NCBI GenBank assembly: GCA_001189275.1
Contig: CP012158.1
Span: forward strand, 1,789,704-1,853,703
Reading direction: 5' to 3'
Origin: Pyrobaculum sp. WP30
GTDB taxonomy: Archaea > Thermoproteota > Thermoprotei > Thermoproteales > Thermoproteaceae
DNA: 64,000 bases
Positions 1 through 8,380 of this stretch are shown piece by piece. The notes below the pieces were generated by a model. That model was given only the letters and a program-made list of their open reading frames with translations. It was not told the origin of the DNA and did no database searches. Within the stretch, counting starts at the first letter, position 1. Each line of letters opens with the position of its first letter. The translations under genes were made by a program, and so were the position numbers.

Positions 1-1
1 A

Positions 2-595
2 GCCGCCGCCTACGTAAAAGGACTGCTGAACATGATAGAGCACCCCGTGTATAGGTACGAAAAAATCGTCGTGCTGGTGGCAACTAGCGAAGGTGTGACG
101 CGGGATGAGTTAGGCCGTCATAGGTGGTCTTTAGCCATGCCTATGTGGAACATGCCGCAGAACGGATTCCGGCAACTCTATGAGAAAATGCCAAGCCCCA
201 AGCCGCCGTTTGAAGAAGTGTGGCGCTGGACCGGCGGAAACCCCGACATGCTCTCCAAGCTATACACGGCAAAATGGGATAGAAACGCCGTAGTCACATG
301 GCTAGCCAAGGAGAAGAAGCTAACCCCAGACTTCGTGACGAGATGGAGGAGCTGGCTTGAGAAGATTGTTGATGACCCCCAGGTCCTGTGGAGCCCAGAC
401 GCCCCCGAGGAGTTGATTAGGCAACTGGTGGAAAGGAACCTCATCCTATACAACATATACGAAAGACAACAGATATTCTGGGTCGACGAGCCGCCGCCGG
501 AGAGGGATCCCGAACTAGGCATTGGGAGAGACGTGGCGTGGCAGACGCCGATACACAGAGAAGCGGTAAGAAGGGCGTTGGGGGCGCCTTCTTGA
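2..595 (+). CDS. Archaeal STAND-type ATPase, C-terminal part (5' end outside window)
   Basis: The reading frame is open from base 2, before the first ATG at 32, so the window starts inside the gene. The visible part has no Walker motifs. It matches the region C-terminal to the P-loop in the archaeal ATPase family (Pfam ATPase_2 type): a segment with ATSEGVTRDELGRHRW, then a helical part rich in W, R and L that resembles the winged-helix end of these proteins. These ATPases are abundant and variable in Thermoproteales and their cellular roles are mostly unknown. A remnant resembling the N-terminal leader of the same family lies near 5.26 kb. Confidence 0.7.
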   Translation, partial: AAAYVKGLLNMIEHPVYRYEKIVVLVATSEGVTRDELGRHRWSLAMPMWNMPQNGFRQLYEKMPSPKPPFEEVWRWTGGNPDMLSKLYTAKWDRNAVVTWLAKEKKLTPDFVTRWRSWLEKIVDDPQVLWSPDAPEELIRQLVERNLILYNIYERQQIFWVDEPPPERDPELGIGRDVAWQTPIHREAVRRALGAPS

Positions 596-652
596 CATCA
601 GGACCTCGGGGGCGTCTGTGTAAAAGTTTTAAAGAGAGATGTAGCCTTATTC

Positions 653-1213
653 GTGGTTGTTGAGTTTGTGGAGCGTCCTCTGCCCAAGCCCTCCGACGAG
701 GGCTATGTAGAGGCTAGGCTTCTGGAGGCGCTGGGCGAGGCTCGGCTAGCGTTGGAGTATCTTGAGAGGGGTCTTACGAGAAACGCCGCTGGAAAGGCCT
801 TCCAGGCCTGGAAGGCCCTTCTCGCCGCATTGCTACGGCTCGAGCTGGGGAGACTGAAGACGTTCGTCAAGACTGAAGAGGGAAGGCGTTGGCTCGAATC
901 GACGGCTGTGTCTAGAGTTCCGACGGGGAGGATGAAGACTCTAGCCCGGCTTCTCGAAGAGGCGGGTCATGGGGGGATGTCGCTCTGGGTGGCAGTCGTC
1001 CTCGACCTCCACGACTACCAGTACCACGGGCTCGACCCAAGCGGCGAGCTCTCTAAATACGCGACCAGAGAGGACGCGGCCGCCGACATAACGTCGGCAT
1101 TAGAGGAACTGACGAGGCGCGCAGAGGTGCTTAAGGGACGCGTCAAGCGGAGCGGCGAGCTGGAGAAGGCCCTTGAGGAACTGAAGCAGGCACTGACGAG
1201 GCGAGCACAGTAG
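653..1213 (+). CDS. PaREP1 family protein
   Basis: This 186-residue protein has the hallmarks of the PaREP1 family: an N-terminal KPSDEGYVEARLLEAL stretch, a helical hairpin ending in YLERGLTRNAAGKAFQAWKA, and a charged C-terminal helix. The family is multicopy in Pyrobaculum. Its biochemical role is unknown, although the helical layout resembles HEPN-type domains. Translation starts at GTG 653, about 24 bp after a TATA-like AAGTTTTAAA (623-632), so the mRNA is probably leaderless. A broken second copy follows directly. Confidence 0.85.
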   Translation: MVVEFVERPLPKPSDEGYVEARLLEALGEARLALEYLERGLTRNAAGKAFQAWKALLAALLRLELGRLKTFVKTEEGRRWLESTAVSRVPTGRMKTLARLLEEAGHGGMSLWVAVVLDLHDYQYHGLDPSGELSKYATREDAAADITSALEELTRRAEVLKGRVKRSGELEKALEELKQALTRRAQ

Positions 1214-1357
1214 ATGCCGGCAACGGACTCCCCACGGTCGTCGAGGCTTAAAAAGCCGCTTTCCAAGCCCTCCGACGCGGCTTGTGTGGAGGCCCGGCTT
1301 GTAGCGGCTTTGAAGAGACCGGCGTTGGAGTTTTTGGAAAGGGGCCTCACCTGCAAA
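1214..1357 (+). pseudogene. Truncated PaREP1 copy
   Basis: Directly after the intact PaREP1 gene the frame again encodes KKPLSKPSDAACVEARL and then ALEFLERGLTCK, clearly matching the first copy's KPLPKPSDEGYVEARL and ALEYLERGLTRN. The helix between them is shortened and similarity stops at about 1357. The rest of the frame to 1666 is rich in W, G and C and resembles nothing in the family. This looks like a decayed tandem duplicate. Confidence 0.75.
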
Positions 1358-1662
1358 AGTATGTGTCTGTGGTGGGGATGGTCTCAGTGGGCGTGTGTCG
1401 CGTGGCTGGGCGCCGTCTTTGGCTTTTTTGTGCGCTGGACGCGTCGAGGAGCCGGTGGTGTGATGTGGTGGAGTGGTTTTGGAGGCGCCGGGACGTGGCT
1501 ATGGGGTCTCGGCGAAGGTCTGCGGGGGTCTGTTTTGCTTCTTGTCTTGAAGGGGGCTTTCAGCGCGTTGATGTTGCGGGGTCTAGGGAGGGATGGGGGG
1601 TCTTTGCGGTGTTTGGGTGCGTTGTGTCTGGGAAGTGCGCTGGTGGGGTTTTGGTTGTGGTG
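1358..1662 (+). other. Gene-free, strongly G/T-skewed stretch
   Basis: About 300 bases between the PaREP1 remnant and the convergent NfeD gene. The plus strand is dominated by G and T, so long open frames appear by chance in several frames. None has a convincing composition, promoter or family match. It is probably the eroded remainder of the PaREP1 copy and its surroundings. Confidence 0.5.
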
Positions 1663-2835
1663 TTAATTGGGCTGTTGGTGTTTTTTGACTTTTAGGGTGA
1701 GGCCCTCTATGGCGGTGATGGTTACTTTGGCGCCTTGGGGTATCTCTTCGTCGGCTTCGGCGGTCCATTCTTCGCCGGCGGCGTAGACTACGCCGGATTT
1801 GCCGGGGGCTATGGGGGTTTTGGCGACGCCTACTGCGCCTATTAGTTGGGTGGTGTAGTCCTGGGGGCGGCGTCGTAGCACATGTCTGACTTTGTGGCCG
1901 AGGTAGGCGAGGGCTACTGCGGCTGTGGCTAGTATCCCGGCGGCGGCGTATGCGGCGGCTTGTGCCTGGTGGTAGGGCTGGCCTGCGGCGGCCATGTAGA
2001 GCGCCGCGGCTAGTAGCGCGGTGCCGGTGAGGGCGAGGGCGCCGTGACCTGTGTGCATCTCTGCGGCGATGAGGGCGGCTCCTCCGAGGGCGAGGGCGGC
2101 CCAGAGCCACTCGGCGCCTAGCTGGCCGAGGAGGTAGAGGGCGAGGGCTATCAATACGCCGCCGAGGACGCCGGCGCCTTGGAACCCGGCGGTGAGGACC
2201 TCATAGGCTATGAGGATGGCGCCTAGGGCCATGAGGGCGATGAGTATTATGGGGTCGGAGAGGGCGTTTATGAGCTGGGCGAGGGGGTCGCGTCTGTGCT
2301 CGGCTTGGAAGGTCCACTGGGGCGGGGGTTCGGCGATTCCGAACTCTATGGCTTCTCTGCCGGTGAGGACTCTGTTTTGTGTGACGAAGGACGTGGCGAC
2401 GTCGACCCGGCTGTCGTTCCACTTGGCCTCGGCCAGGCTCCTCATGCGGGCGGCGGCGTAGTTGACGACTTTGGGGTCTGGGGGCCGGGGCTCGGCGGCG
2501 CCTATCTGGGCGGTGGGGGCCATGTATATCTTGCGGGCGGCCATGGCTACGAAGGCCCCTGCCGAGACCGCCTTGGCGCCGGGGGGCACGTAGGCGTAGA
2601 CTGGGGTTTTGGCGTTGATGAGCATCTCCACTATTTTGTCCATGGGGGCGAGGTAGCCGCCGTATGTGTTCAGGACCACCACGAGGGGGGCGCCCCGGGC
2701 CTCGGCATCTGCGAGGGCCTTCTGGACCAGCGAGGCGGCGGTGCCGTCTATGGTGCCGTCTAGGTACACCGCCACGGCCGCCTCCGCATAGGCCAGCGCC
2801 GCGACGGCCAGCAGGGCCAGGGCGAGGGGCTTCAC
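1663..2835 (-). CDS. nfeD: NfeD-family membrane serine protease
   Basis: This 390-residue protein has an N-terminal signal or anchor helix (residues 1-20), a ClpP/crotonase-fold protease domain to about 190, four or five membrane helices (about 190-310) and a C-terminal OB-fold (NfeD-C) domain. The probable nucleophile is Ser91 in KAVSAGAFVAM. In the Pyrococcus 1510-N protease the general-base lysine lies about 41 residues after the serine; here that region reads AAARMRSLAEAK, so the partner residue is uncertain. NfeD proteins usually pair with stomatin and cleave its hydrophobic C-terminus. No stomatin gene is adjacent. Confidence 0.85.
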   Translation of the reverse strand: MKPLALALLAVAALAYAEAAVAVYLDGTIDGTAASLVQKALADAEARGAPLVVVLNTYGGYLAPMDKIVEMLINAKTPVYAYVPPGAKAVSAGAFVAMAARKIYMAPTAQIGAAEPRPPDPKVVNYAAARMRSLAEAKWNDSRVDVATSFVTQNRVLTGREAIEFGIAEPPPQWTFQAEHRRDPLAQLINALSDPIILIALMALGAILIAYEVLTAGFQGAGVLGGVLIALALYLLGQLGAEWLWAALALGGAALIAAEMHTGHGALALTGTALLAAALYMAAAGQPYHQAQAAAYAAAGILATAAVALAYLGHKVRHVLRRRPQDYTTQLIGAVGVAKTPIAPGKSGVVYAAGEEWTAEADEEIPQGAKVTITAIEGLTLKVKKHQQPN

Positions 2836-2878
2836 ATGCGTCCCTCCTCCCCTGCTTATATGTGTTGGCGCCGTGGGG

Positions 2879-4735
2879 TCAGCTGAGCCGCGCCGCCGCG
2901 GCCTGCCTCAGGTCTGTGGTGTATTTCCAGATTTGGGCGCCGCCGGCGAGGACGCCGGCCCTGCCCACAAGGTATATGGCGTCTTGCCCGAAGAAGGCCC
3001 TGTCGGCGGTTGCGTTTATGACCGCCCTTAGGGTGAGTTTGTCGCCTACCTCCACGGCGAGGACGTAGCCGGCGCCGTACCAACCTGCGGCGGGCACCAT
3101 GGCGAGCCTCAGCTTGGGGCTGTAGGCGAAGGCGTGGTGGTCGTAGAACGCCGGCGAGTGGAGACCTGTGGCCGTTATGTTGGAGATTTCTCTGGGCTGG
3201 GTGGGGTTGGAGATGTCGAAGAGGGCTATTTTTAGGCCTTTCTCATAGGCGCCGACTCCCAGCAGTCTGTCTGGGTCTACGGGGTGTAGGTATTCGGAGA
3301 AGCCGGGGGTTTTGAGGAGGCCGAGGATCCTGGGGGCGGCGGGGTTGTTGAGGTCTATGGCGAAGAGTGGGTCAACCTGTCTGAATGTGACTAGGTAGAG
3401 GGTCTTATCGATCAGCCTGGCGGCGTAGATCCTCTCGCCGGGGGCTAGGCCCTCCAGCGCGCCGGCGATCCGCCCGTCGGGGGTGAGGACGTAGACGGAG
3501 TTGCTGGGCTCGCCCTCCGTCGCGTAGAGGGCTGGAGGCGGCGCGGGGGGCGGCGGGGGCCGTATCGTCGTCACCGGCTGGCCGTCTTGCGAGATTACCA
3601 CAGCCTCTCCCCGGGGCAGTGGCTGTATGTAGCGGGTGGTTTGGAACTTGACTGCGGCGACGGTGGTGGCGACGACCAGGTGTCCGTCTAGCTCCTCTAT
3701 GGCGAATTGGTCGAGGAGTCTGCCGGGGACCTCGGCGGCGGCCCTCAGCCTTATGTTTAGGCCGTCGAGGTCGAAGATGTATATGTTTGTGGCTGTGGTG
3801 ACGTTGGCGCTGTTTAGCGCCTCAACTATGTCGTCGGCGTAGCCTCTCTCCCTGAGGAGGTCTTGGAGCGACTTGTAGAGGGTGAGGGGATTGGTGAGGT
3901 TGAGCTTGGCCTTTACGTCCGGCGGAAGCCTGTCCCAGGCCTTGGCGGCGGCTTTGTACAACAGCTGGGGGGTGCCCTGGGTTGCCGCGATGTAGAGCCG
4001 GCCGTCTTTCATGTAGATGCGGAAGGTGTGGCCCGAGACGAAGGCCGAGGCGTTGAGCCGGCCTCTCTCCATGTCCACCGCGGCGACCACAAGGACGGCT
4101 GGCGGCGAATCGAAGGAGAGGAGGGGCGCCTCGTTGACCCTCGCGCCGTTTATAACCACGTCGGGGGGCGTGGCCGCGGCCACGATGTAGACGTAGCCTC
4201 CGGCCACCCTGGCGGCGATGGGGACGCCGGAGAAGTTGAACTCGGCGGCTTTGGCCATGTCTGGGAGGCGGTAGAGGTAGGCCTTCACGAGGCCGCTCTC
4301 CGCCATGCCGTACGTGAGGAGGCGGCCGCCCCAGACAAACACGACGCAGTCGTACGCGGGGCAGGAGCCGGAGGCCTTGACGGCGAGGTCGGGCCCCACC
4401 ACGTAGACCCTGCCGGCGGCCGCCACGTAGAGGTTCTCGCCGTCGAACTTCACGTAGTCCTCCTCGTCGACGCCGGCCACCTGCAGATTCGCCGCCACCG
4501 CGGCGGCCCTCGCCGTGTCCGCCGACGCGGAGAGGGGGACGGCCGCAGTAGGCGTCGCCAGAACCGCAGGTACCGCGTAGAGATACGTCGGGGACAGGCG
4601 CTCCAGCTCCGAAAGCTTGACCACGGGGAGGGCGGGGCTCTGCGGGGTGGCGTTTTGTGGGGGTTGAGGCGAGATGTTGAGCAGGAGGAGGAGCGCAAGG
4701 AAGGCCAGCACCGCTGTGGCTATTTCACGTTTCAC
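2879..4735 (-). CDS. Secreted or membrane-anchored beta-propeller protein
   Basis: The protein resembles the Beta_propel family of secreted archaeal proteins: repeated blades with aromatic and DG-rich turns, a conserved QVAGVDEEDYVKFDG segment near the N-terminus, and later blades with YLVTFRQVDPLFAIDL. I chose GTG 4735 because a TATA-like CTTTTTAAC lies about 26 bp upstream and the product then begins with VKRE and a long Leu/Ala-rich helix, an ideal signal peptide or anchor. The upstream frame to 4978 is basic and looks non-coding. Length is about 618 residues. A proline-rich linker (near residues 395-405) breaks the propeller. The role is unknown, probably outside the cell. Confidence 0.75.
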   Translation of the reverse strand: MKREIATAVLAFLALLLLLNISPQPPQNATPQSPALPVVKLSELERLSPTYLYAVPAVLATPTAAVPLSASADTARAAAVAANLQVAGVDEEDYVKFDGENLYVAAAGRVYVVGPDLAVKASGSCPAYDCVVFVWGGRLLTYGMAESGLVKAYLYRLPDMAKAAEFNFSGVPIAARVAGGYVYIVAAATPPDVVINGARVNEAPLLSFDSPPAVLVVAAVDMERGRLNASAFVSGHTFRIYMKDGRLYIAATQGTPQLLYKAAAKAWDRLPPDVKAKLNLTNPLTLYKSLQDLLRERGYADDIVEALNSANVTTATNIYIFDLDGLNIRLRAAAEVPGRLLDQFAIEELDGHLVVATTVAAVKFQTTRYIQPLPRGEAVVISQDGQPVTTIRPPPPPAPPPALYATEGEPSNSVYVLTPDGRIAGALEGLAPGERIYAARLIDKTLYLVTFRQVDPLFAIDLNNPAAPRILGLLKTPGFSEYLHPVDPDRLLGVGAYEKGLKIALFDISNPTQPREISNITATGLHSPAFYDHHAFAYSPKLRLAMVPAAGWYGAGYVLAVEVGDKLTLRAVINATADRAFFGQDAIYLVGRAGVLAGGAQIWKYTTDLRQAAAARLS

Positions 4736-4756
4736 AGACGTCGCTGTGGGCTGTGT

Positions 4757-4784
4757 TAAAAAGTTGATGTACCTGTAGTACATC
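4757..4784 (-). promoter_or_regulatory. Promoter with inverted repeat, beta-propeller gene
   Basis: On the minus strand a TATA-like CTTTTTAAC (4757-4765) lies about 26 bp before the chosen GTG start. Just upstream is the inverted repeat GATGTAC-N5-GTACATC (4766-4784), in the position where BRE and activator sites sit. It is a plausible regulator site. A related TGTA...TACA palindrome occurs at 5238-5264. Confidence 0.5.
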
Positions 4785-4846
4785 GCCTCTGCGCGAGGCG
4801 CGGCGCCGCCGCGTCTCGGCCTCGGGATTCGGCGAATTGCGGCGTA

Positions 4847-4867
4847 GCCGCCGTGTTTCACGGCGGC
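4847..4867. repeat. Perfect 9-bp hairpin
   Basis: GCCGCCGTG, a TTT loop and CACGGCGGC form a perfect stem. It lies upstream of the beta-propeller promoter in a gene-free stretch. It could form in RNA from either strand. Its function is unknown and it has no following T-run. Confidence 0.5.
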
Positions 4868-5230
4868 TTCTCTCTGGCCGTGTTTCCGCAGGTTTTCCGA
4901 CGAAGTTGTGGCAAATGCCGATCTTGTCCTCTTCTCACTTATTCGCTGTAGCCCCCCGGGCGAAGACGCCCTTTGCATATATCTCCAACATGAGGGACTC
5001 CGCGGGGAGGATCACTACATCTGCCGTCTCCTGCAGAGGGCCTCTTGGTCAGCCGACGCTACGCCCAGCGCCGGGCGGCTTGCCTCGCGGCTTCACGGTA
5101 GCGTCGCTGAGGGGGCGCAGGTCGCCGCGGTCTGCTTGACGCGGGTAGCCCGATCTCCAGCTGGTGCCGCTCGGCCGGCTCCGCATCGCGGCCACGGCGT
5201 CGACGGACAAGCCCGGCTTAACGGCGTTGA
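4868..5230. other. Gene-free stretch between beta-propeller and ATPase remnant
   Basis: Both strands have open frames here (for example plus-strand 4908-5249), but their composition is not protein-like. They lack promoters at the usual distance and match no family I recognise. The sequence is GC-rich and probably degraded. Confidence 0.4.
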
Positions 5231-5265
5231 TAACTTTATAGGTATGTAGTTACTACATACCTATG
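5231..5265 (+). promoter_or_regulatory. Promoter overlapped by a perfect 27-bp palindrome
   Basis: A TATA-like AACTTTATA (5232-5240) is followed by the perfect inverted repeat ATAGGTATGTAGT, one base, ACTACATACCTAT (5238-5264). The palindrome covers the stretch between TATA box and expected start site, the classic position for a repressor. An ATG at 5263 lies about 26 bp after the TATA centre. Confidence 0.6.
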
Positions 5266-5343
5266 TTGTTTTTAGATAGGCCGGCGGAGAAGCCGGACCC
5301 CGTCCTCAGGAGGTCTCTGCGGGACATACAGTGTTTAATATAG
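5263..5343 (+). pseudogene. Leader remnant of a STAND-type ATPase gene
   Basis: From the ATG at leaderless distance the frame encodes 26 residues beginning MLFLDRPAEKPDPVL and then stops. This resembles the N-terminal signature of the archaeal ATPase_2 family, in which LFD.RPK is followed by an acidic/basic segment before the P-loop domain. The rest of the gene is missing. The stretch also contains the TATA-like sequence for the next gene. It could instead be a short regulatory peptide; the family resemblance is short. Confidence 0.35.
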
Positions 5344-5357
5344 CCATTTGTTGATCC

Positions 5358-6095
5358 GTGGTTAAGGAGGTTAAGCAGGCCATAAGGGAGCGCATTTGGC
5401 GCACCCTGGAGGAGAGGGACCTAGCCGCCTTCCCGAGGCCTGTCTACGGCAGGATACCCAACTTCAAGGGGGCTGAGGAGGCTTGTCGGAACCTCGCGTC
5501 CACGGAGGAGTTTAGGAGGGCCCGCCTCGTGAAGATAAACCCAGACGCCCCCCAGAGGCCGTGCCGGGAGCTGGCGCTGTCGCTGGGCAAGGCGGTGGTG
5601 ATGCCGACGCCTAGGATAAGAGAGGGCTTCCTCCTGCTGGACCCCGACCTGATCCCCCACGGCGCCTACCGCGAGGCGTCCACCATCTCAGGCGCCTTCA
5701 AGTGGGGACAGCCGGTGAAGCCTTGGGATCTCCCACCGGTTGACATGGTGGTGGTGGGGTCCGTCGCCGTGAACCCCAAAACTGGGAGGAGACTGGGCAA
5801 GTCCCACGGCTACGCCGAGATCGAGTGGGGCATACTCTCCGGCCTCGGCAAGGTGGGGGAGGAGACCCCAGTCGCCACCACGGTGCACGACGTCCAGCTG
5901 GTGGAGGACGACATACCCAGGGAGCCCTTCGACCTGCCCGTGGACATAATAGCAACGCCCACAAGGCTGATAAGGACGGCGAGGAGGGACCCCAAGCCCA
6001 AGGGCATCTTCTGGGAGTACATCACCGACGAGATGCTGAGGGAGATCCCGCTACTTTCTGAGATGAAAAGGCTTTTATCTTCGTTAGAAAAATAA
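5358..6095 (+). CDS. 5-formyltetrahydrofolate cyclo-ligase family protein
   Basis: This 245-residue protein resembles the COG0212 (MTHFS) family. The N-terminus is helical ([15 protein letters not shown]), a segment similar to the substrate and ATP region reads [14 protein letters not shown] (near 145-160), and [14 protein letters not shown] follows near 175. Bacterial and eukaryotic members convert 5-formyl-THF to methenyl-THF. Crenarchaea use modified folates or pterins, so the true substrate may differ. GTG 5358 lies about 22-26 bp after TTTAATATA. ThiDN starts three bases after its stop, so the two are probably cotranscribed. Confidence 0.7.
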   Translation: MVKEVKQAIRERIWRTLEERDLAAFPRPVYGRIPNFKGAEEACRNLASTEEFRRARLVKINPDAPQRPCRELALSLGKAVVMPTPRIREGFLLLDPDLIPHGAYREASTISGAFKWGQPVKPWDLPPVDMVVVGSVAVNPKTGRRLGKSHGYAEIEWGILSGLGKVGEETPVATTVHDVQLVEDDIPREPFDLPVDIIATPTRLIRTARRDPKPKGIFWEYITDEMLREIPLLSEMKRLLSSLEK

Positions 6096-6098
6096 TTT

Positions 6099-7451
6099 AT
6101 GCCTTGGAGGGTTGCAATCACAATCGCGGGGCTGGACTCTGGGGGTGGGGCCGGCATCCACGCCGACGTGAAGACCTTCGCGGCGCTGGGAGTCCACGGC
6201 GCCACGGCGCTTACCTGCGTCACGGCGCAGAACACCTACGAGGTGAGGGAGGCGCAGTGTCTCCAGCCCTCGCTTGTGAGGTCGCAGATTATTGCTGTGT
6301 GGGACGACATGGGGATAGACGCGGGGAAGACCGGGATGCTGGGCACTAGGGAGATCATTGAAGAGGTGGCGTCCACGGTGTCGAAACTGGGGTTTCCCCT
6401 GGTGGTGGACCCCGTGATGATAGCCAAGTCGGGCGCCCCCCTCATCTCGGAGGACGCGGTTGAGGTTTTGAAGAGGAGGCTCATCCCCCTCGCCAAGGTG
6501 GTGACACCCAACCGCCACGAGGCCGAGAAGCTGACCGGCATGAAGATCTCGGGGCTGGAAGACGCCAGGAGGGCGGCCGCCACCATACACAAAGAGCTGG
6601 GGGCGGAGGTGGTCGTCGTCAAAGGCGGCCACCTGGAGACGCAGGAGGCGGTGGACGTGGTATACGTCGGAGGCGTCTTCCACGAGGTCTCCACGCCCCG
6701 CCTAGACTCGAGGGCGACCCACGGCACGGGTTGCTCCTACTCGGCGGCCATAGCGGCCGGGCTGGCCAAGGGGCTGGAGCCGCTTGAGGCCGTCAAGACG
6801 GCTAAGCGGCTGATATACATGGCGATTAAATACGGCGTGGCCAGGGGCAGGGGACACTGGGCCGTCAACCCCATGGCCTGGCTGGAGATTCCGGCGGAGA
6901 GGTGGCGCGCGGTGGAGGAGATGAACGAGGCGTTGAGGCTGATCGAGGAGAACGCGGAGAAGTTCGCCAGGGCCATACCGGAGGTGCAGAGCAACCTCGG
7001 CTACGTCATCGACCTCCGCTACGCCAAAGACCGCGGCGACGTGGCGGCCGTGCCGGGGCGCATAGTCAACTACATGGGCAGGGCCAAGCCCTCCGGCCCG
7101 CCTGCCTTCGGCGCCAGCGACCACGTGGCGAGGAAGATACTTGCGGCGGCGGCGCGGGACCCCAGCGTGAGGTCTGCCATGAACATCCGGCTGGACCCCG
7201 CCGTGTTGGAGCGGGCGAAGGAGCTGGGCATGTCTGTGGTGTACGTAGACAGGCGGAAGGAGCCGGAGGAGGTGAAGAAACGCGAAGGCGCCACCATGCA
7301 GTGGATAATGGAAGAGGCGTATAGACAGACCGGAGGGAAGACGCCCGACTTAATCGTAGACGTGGGCGACTGGGGCAAGGAGCCGATGATTACTGTGCTT
7401 GGGAGGAGCCCTAGGGAGGTGGTGGAGAAGGCCCTGAGGCTACTGAGCTAG
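6099..7451 (+). CDS. thiDN: Fused HMP-P kinase / thiamine-phosphate synthase (ThiD-ThiN)
   Basis: The N-terminal 265 residues are a ribokinase-fold Thi[12 protein letters not shown] at 10-20 and the anion-hole motif HGTGCS near 207. It phosphorylates hydroxymethylpyrimidine (phosphate) to the pyrophosphate. Residues from about 275 to 450 are a ThiN domain (APGR-like [10 protein letters not shown], then [12 protein letters not shown]), the archaeal replacement for ThiE, which couples the pyrimidine to thiazole phosphate. Its 450-residue length is normal for the fusion. It works with the Thi4 and TenA genes at 44.8-46.9 kb. Confidence 0.93.
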   Translation: MPWRVAITIAGLDSGGGAGIHADVKTFAALGVHGATALTCVTAQNTYEVREAQCLQPSLVRSQIIAVWDDMGIDAGKTGMLGTREIIEEVASTVSKLGFPLVVDPVMIAKSGAPLISEDAVEVLKRRLIPLAKVVTPNRHEAEKLTGMKISGLEDARRAAATIHKELGAEVVVVKGGHLETQEAVDVVYVGGVFHEVSTPRLDSRATHGTGCSYSAAIAAGLAKGLEPLEAVKTAKRLIYMAIKYGVARGRGHWAVNPMAWLEIPAERWRAVEEMNEALRLIEENAEKFARAIPEVQSNLGYVIDLRYAKDRGDVAAVPGRIVNYMGRAKPSGPPAFGASDHVARKILAAAARDPSVRSAMNIRLDPAVLERAKELGMSVVYVDRRKEPEEVKKREGATMQWIMEEAYRQTGGKTPDLIVDVGDWGKEPMITVLGRSPREVVEKALRLLS

Positions 7452-7691
7452 TCTGTCTCTGAACTCCTCCATTATTTTTTGTATCTCCTCGGCCAGCCGC
7501 AGGTCCTTCTCCGTGACCTTGTTTCCTGCGTCGTGGGTGGTGAGCCTTAGGGCTAGGTTTACGTAGCGAAGCTCCACATCGGGATGGTGGTTGAGCCTCT
7601 CGGCGGCCTCGGCCACCCGCCGGAGGAACTCCACCGCGTCGAGGTATTTCTTGAACTTGAGCCGAAACACGATGGCCTCCTCCCTCTGCAT
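7440..7691 (-). CDS. Pterin-4a-carbinolamine dehydratase family protein
   Basis: From ATG 7691 the gene encodes 83 residues of the DCoH/PCD fold. The catalytic signature is present as LNHHPDVELRYVNLALRLTTH, with the paired histidines, the aromatic residue and the later His in register. Known members dehydrate 4a-hydroxytetrahydropterin; in archaea without aromatic hydroxylases the substrate is unclear and a role in folate/pterin repair has been suggested. The 3' end overlaps the ThiDN end by 12 bases in convergent orientation. The start is set by a TATA-like element 23 bp away that is shared with the next gene. Confidence 0.9.
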   Translation of the reverse strand: MQREEAIVFRLKFKKYLDAVEFLRRVAEAAERLNHHPDVELRYVNLALRLTTHDAGNKVTEKDLRLAEEIQKIMEEFRDRLAQ

Positions 7692-7709
7692 GTACCTACC
7701 TCGACTACA

Positions 7710-7718
7710 CTTTTTAAG
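7710..7718. promoter_or_regulatory. TATA-like element apparently shared by divergent leaderless genes
   Basis: CTTTTTAAG is nearly symmetric, centred at 7714, exactly 23 bp from the ATG at 7691 (minus) and 23 bp from the ATG at 7737 (plus). No other TATA-like sequence lies between the two genes. It seems to be one element read in both directions. Confidence 0.6.
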
Positions 7719-7736
7719 TAGCATCGGGGAAGGCTC

Positions 7737-8147
7737 ATGGACCCCGTGGAGGTGCTGAAGAGATACAGAACTGTGGCGGTGGTGGGCGCGTCTAAGGACC
7801 CGAGCAAGTGGGCCCACATAGTCCCTAAGTACCTCAAGGAACACGGCTACCGCATAATTCCCATAAACCCCACCGCCTCCGAGATACTCGGCGAGAAGGC
7901 ATACAAGTCGCTGATGGAGGTGCCGGAGGAGGTGGAGGTGTTGGAGGTGTTCCGGCCCAGCGAGGAGGTGCCCAAGATAGCGGAGGATGTGATCCAGCGG
8001 AGGAAGACCCGCGGCGACGTGAAGGTGCTCTGGCTCCAGCTGGGCATCACCGCAGACGAAGACACAAAAAAGAGACTCAAAGAGGCCGGCATAGCGCTTG
8101 TGGAGAACGCATGCATGATGGAAACACATCAACGACACCTAAGGTAG
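7737..8147 (+). CDS. CoA-binding domain protein (YccU type)
   Basis: This 136-residue protein is a single CoA_binding_2 Rossmann domain. The nucleotide loop VVGASKDPSKWAH is at residues 15-27, followed by YRIIPINPTASEILG, then VEVLEVFRPSEEVPKI and a C-terminal conserved ENACMMETHQ. Small proteins of this kind bind CoA or acyl-CoA, but their cellular role is unclear. It has a leaderless start and is transcribed away from the pterin dehydratase gene. Confidence 0.85.
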   Translation: MDPVEVLKRYRTVAVVGASKDPSKWAHIVPKYLKEHGYRIIPINPTASEILGEKAYKSLMEVPEEVEVLEVFRPSEEVPKIAEDVIQRRKTRGDVKVLWLQLGITADEDTKKRLKEAGIALVENACMMETHQRHLR

Positions 8148-8245
8148 AAGGCGGCGCCGCGTCACCTGCCTAGAGACATCTACCCGCGACTTAGCGTTAG
8201 ATTTTATGTAAAAAGGTTGGGTGTTTTATAGGGTTGGAGAAGCCC

Positions 8246-8305
8246 TTACTTCTTCTTTTCCTCCTCCTTTTTCTTCTCCTCTACCTTTTTCGGAGGCGCA
8301 CACAT
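8246..8305 (-). CDS. Possible 19-residue Lys/Glu-rich peptide
   Basis: An ATG at 8305 lies 24 bp after GTTATATAC (8325-8333) on the minus strand. The frame encodes a short peptide that starts MCAPPKKVEEKKK and ends in a lysine run. The promoter spacing is ideal, but the peptide is tiny and repetitive. It could be a remnant, for example the flexible leader of a basic ribosomal protein. Confidence 0.3.
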   Translation of the reverse strand: MCAPPKKVEEKKKEEEKKK

Positions 8306-8380
8306 GGAACCCCTATCGACATGTGTATATAACTGTTCCTCACCCCTTTGGAGATATTTACCGGATTCAAGAGTTCTGTC

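Noticed and set aside
1282-1695. Long open frames over the G/T-rich stretch after the PaREP1 remnant
   Set aside because: Extreme strand skew keeps several frames open at once; the translations are rich in W, C and G, have no promoter, and match no family.
4736-4978. N-terminal extension of the beta-propeller protein
   Set aside because: It crosses the likely TATA box, is Arg-rich and non-protein-like, and would hide the signal peptide.
5080-5215. Possible tRNA-like folding in the GC-rich stretch before the ATPase remnant
   Set aside because: No T-loop consensus, anticodon stem or CCA-proximal pairing could be assembled.
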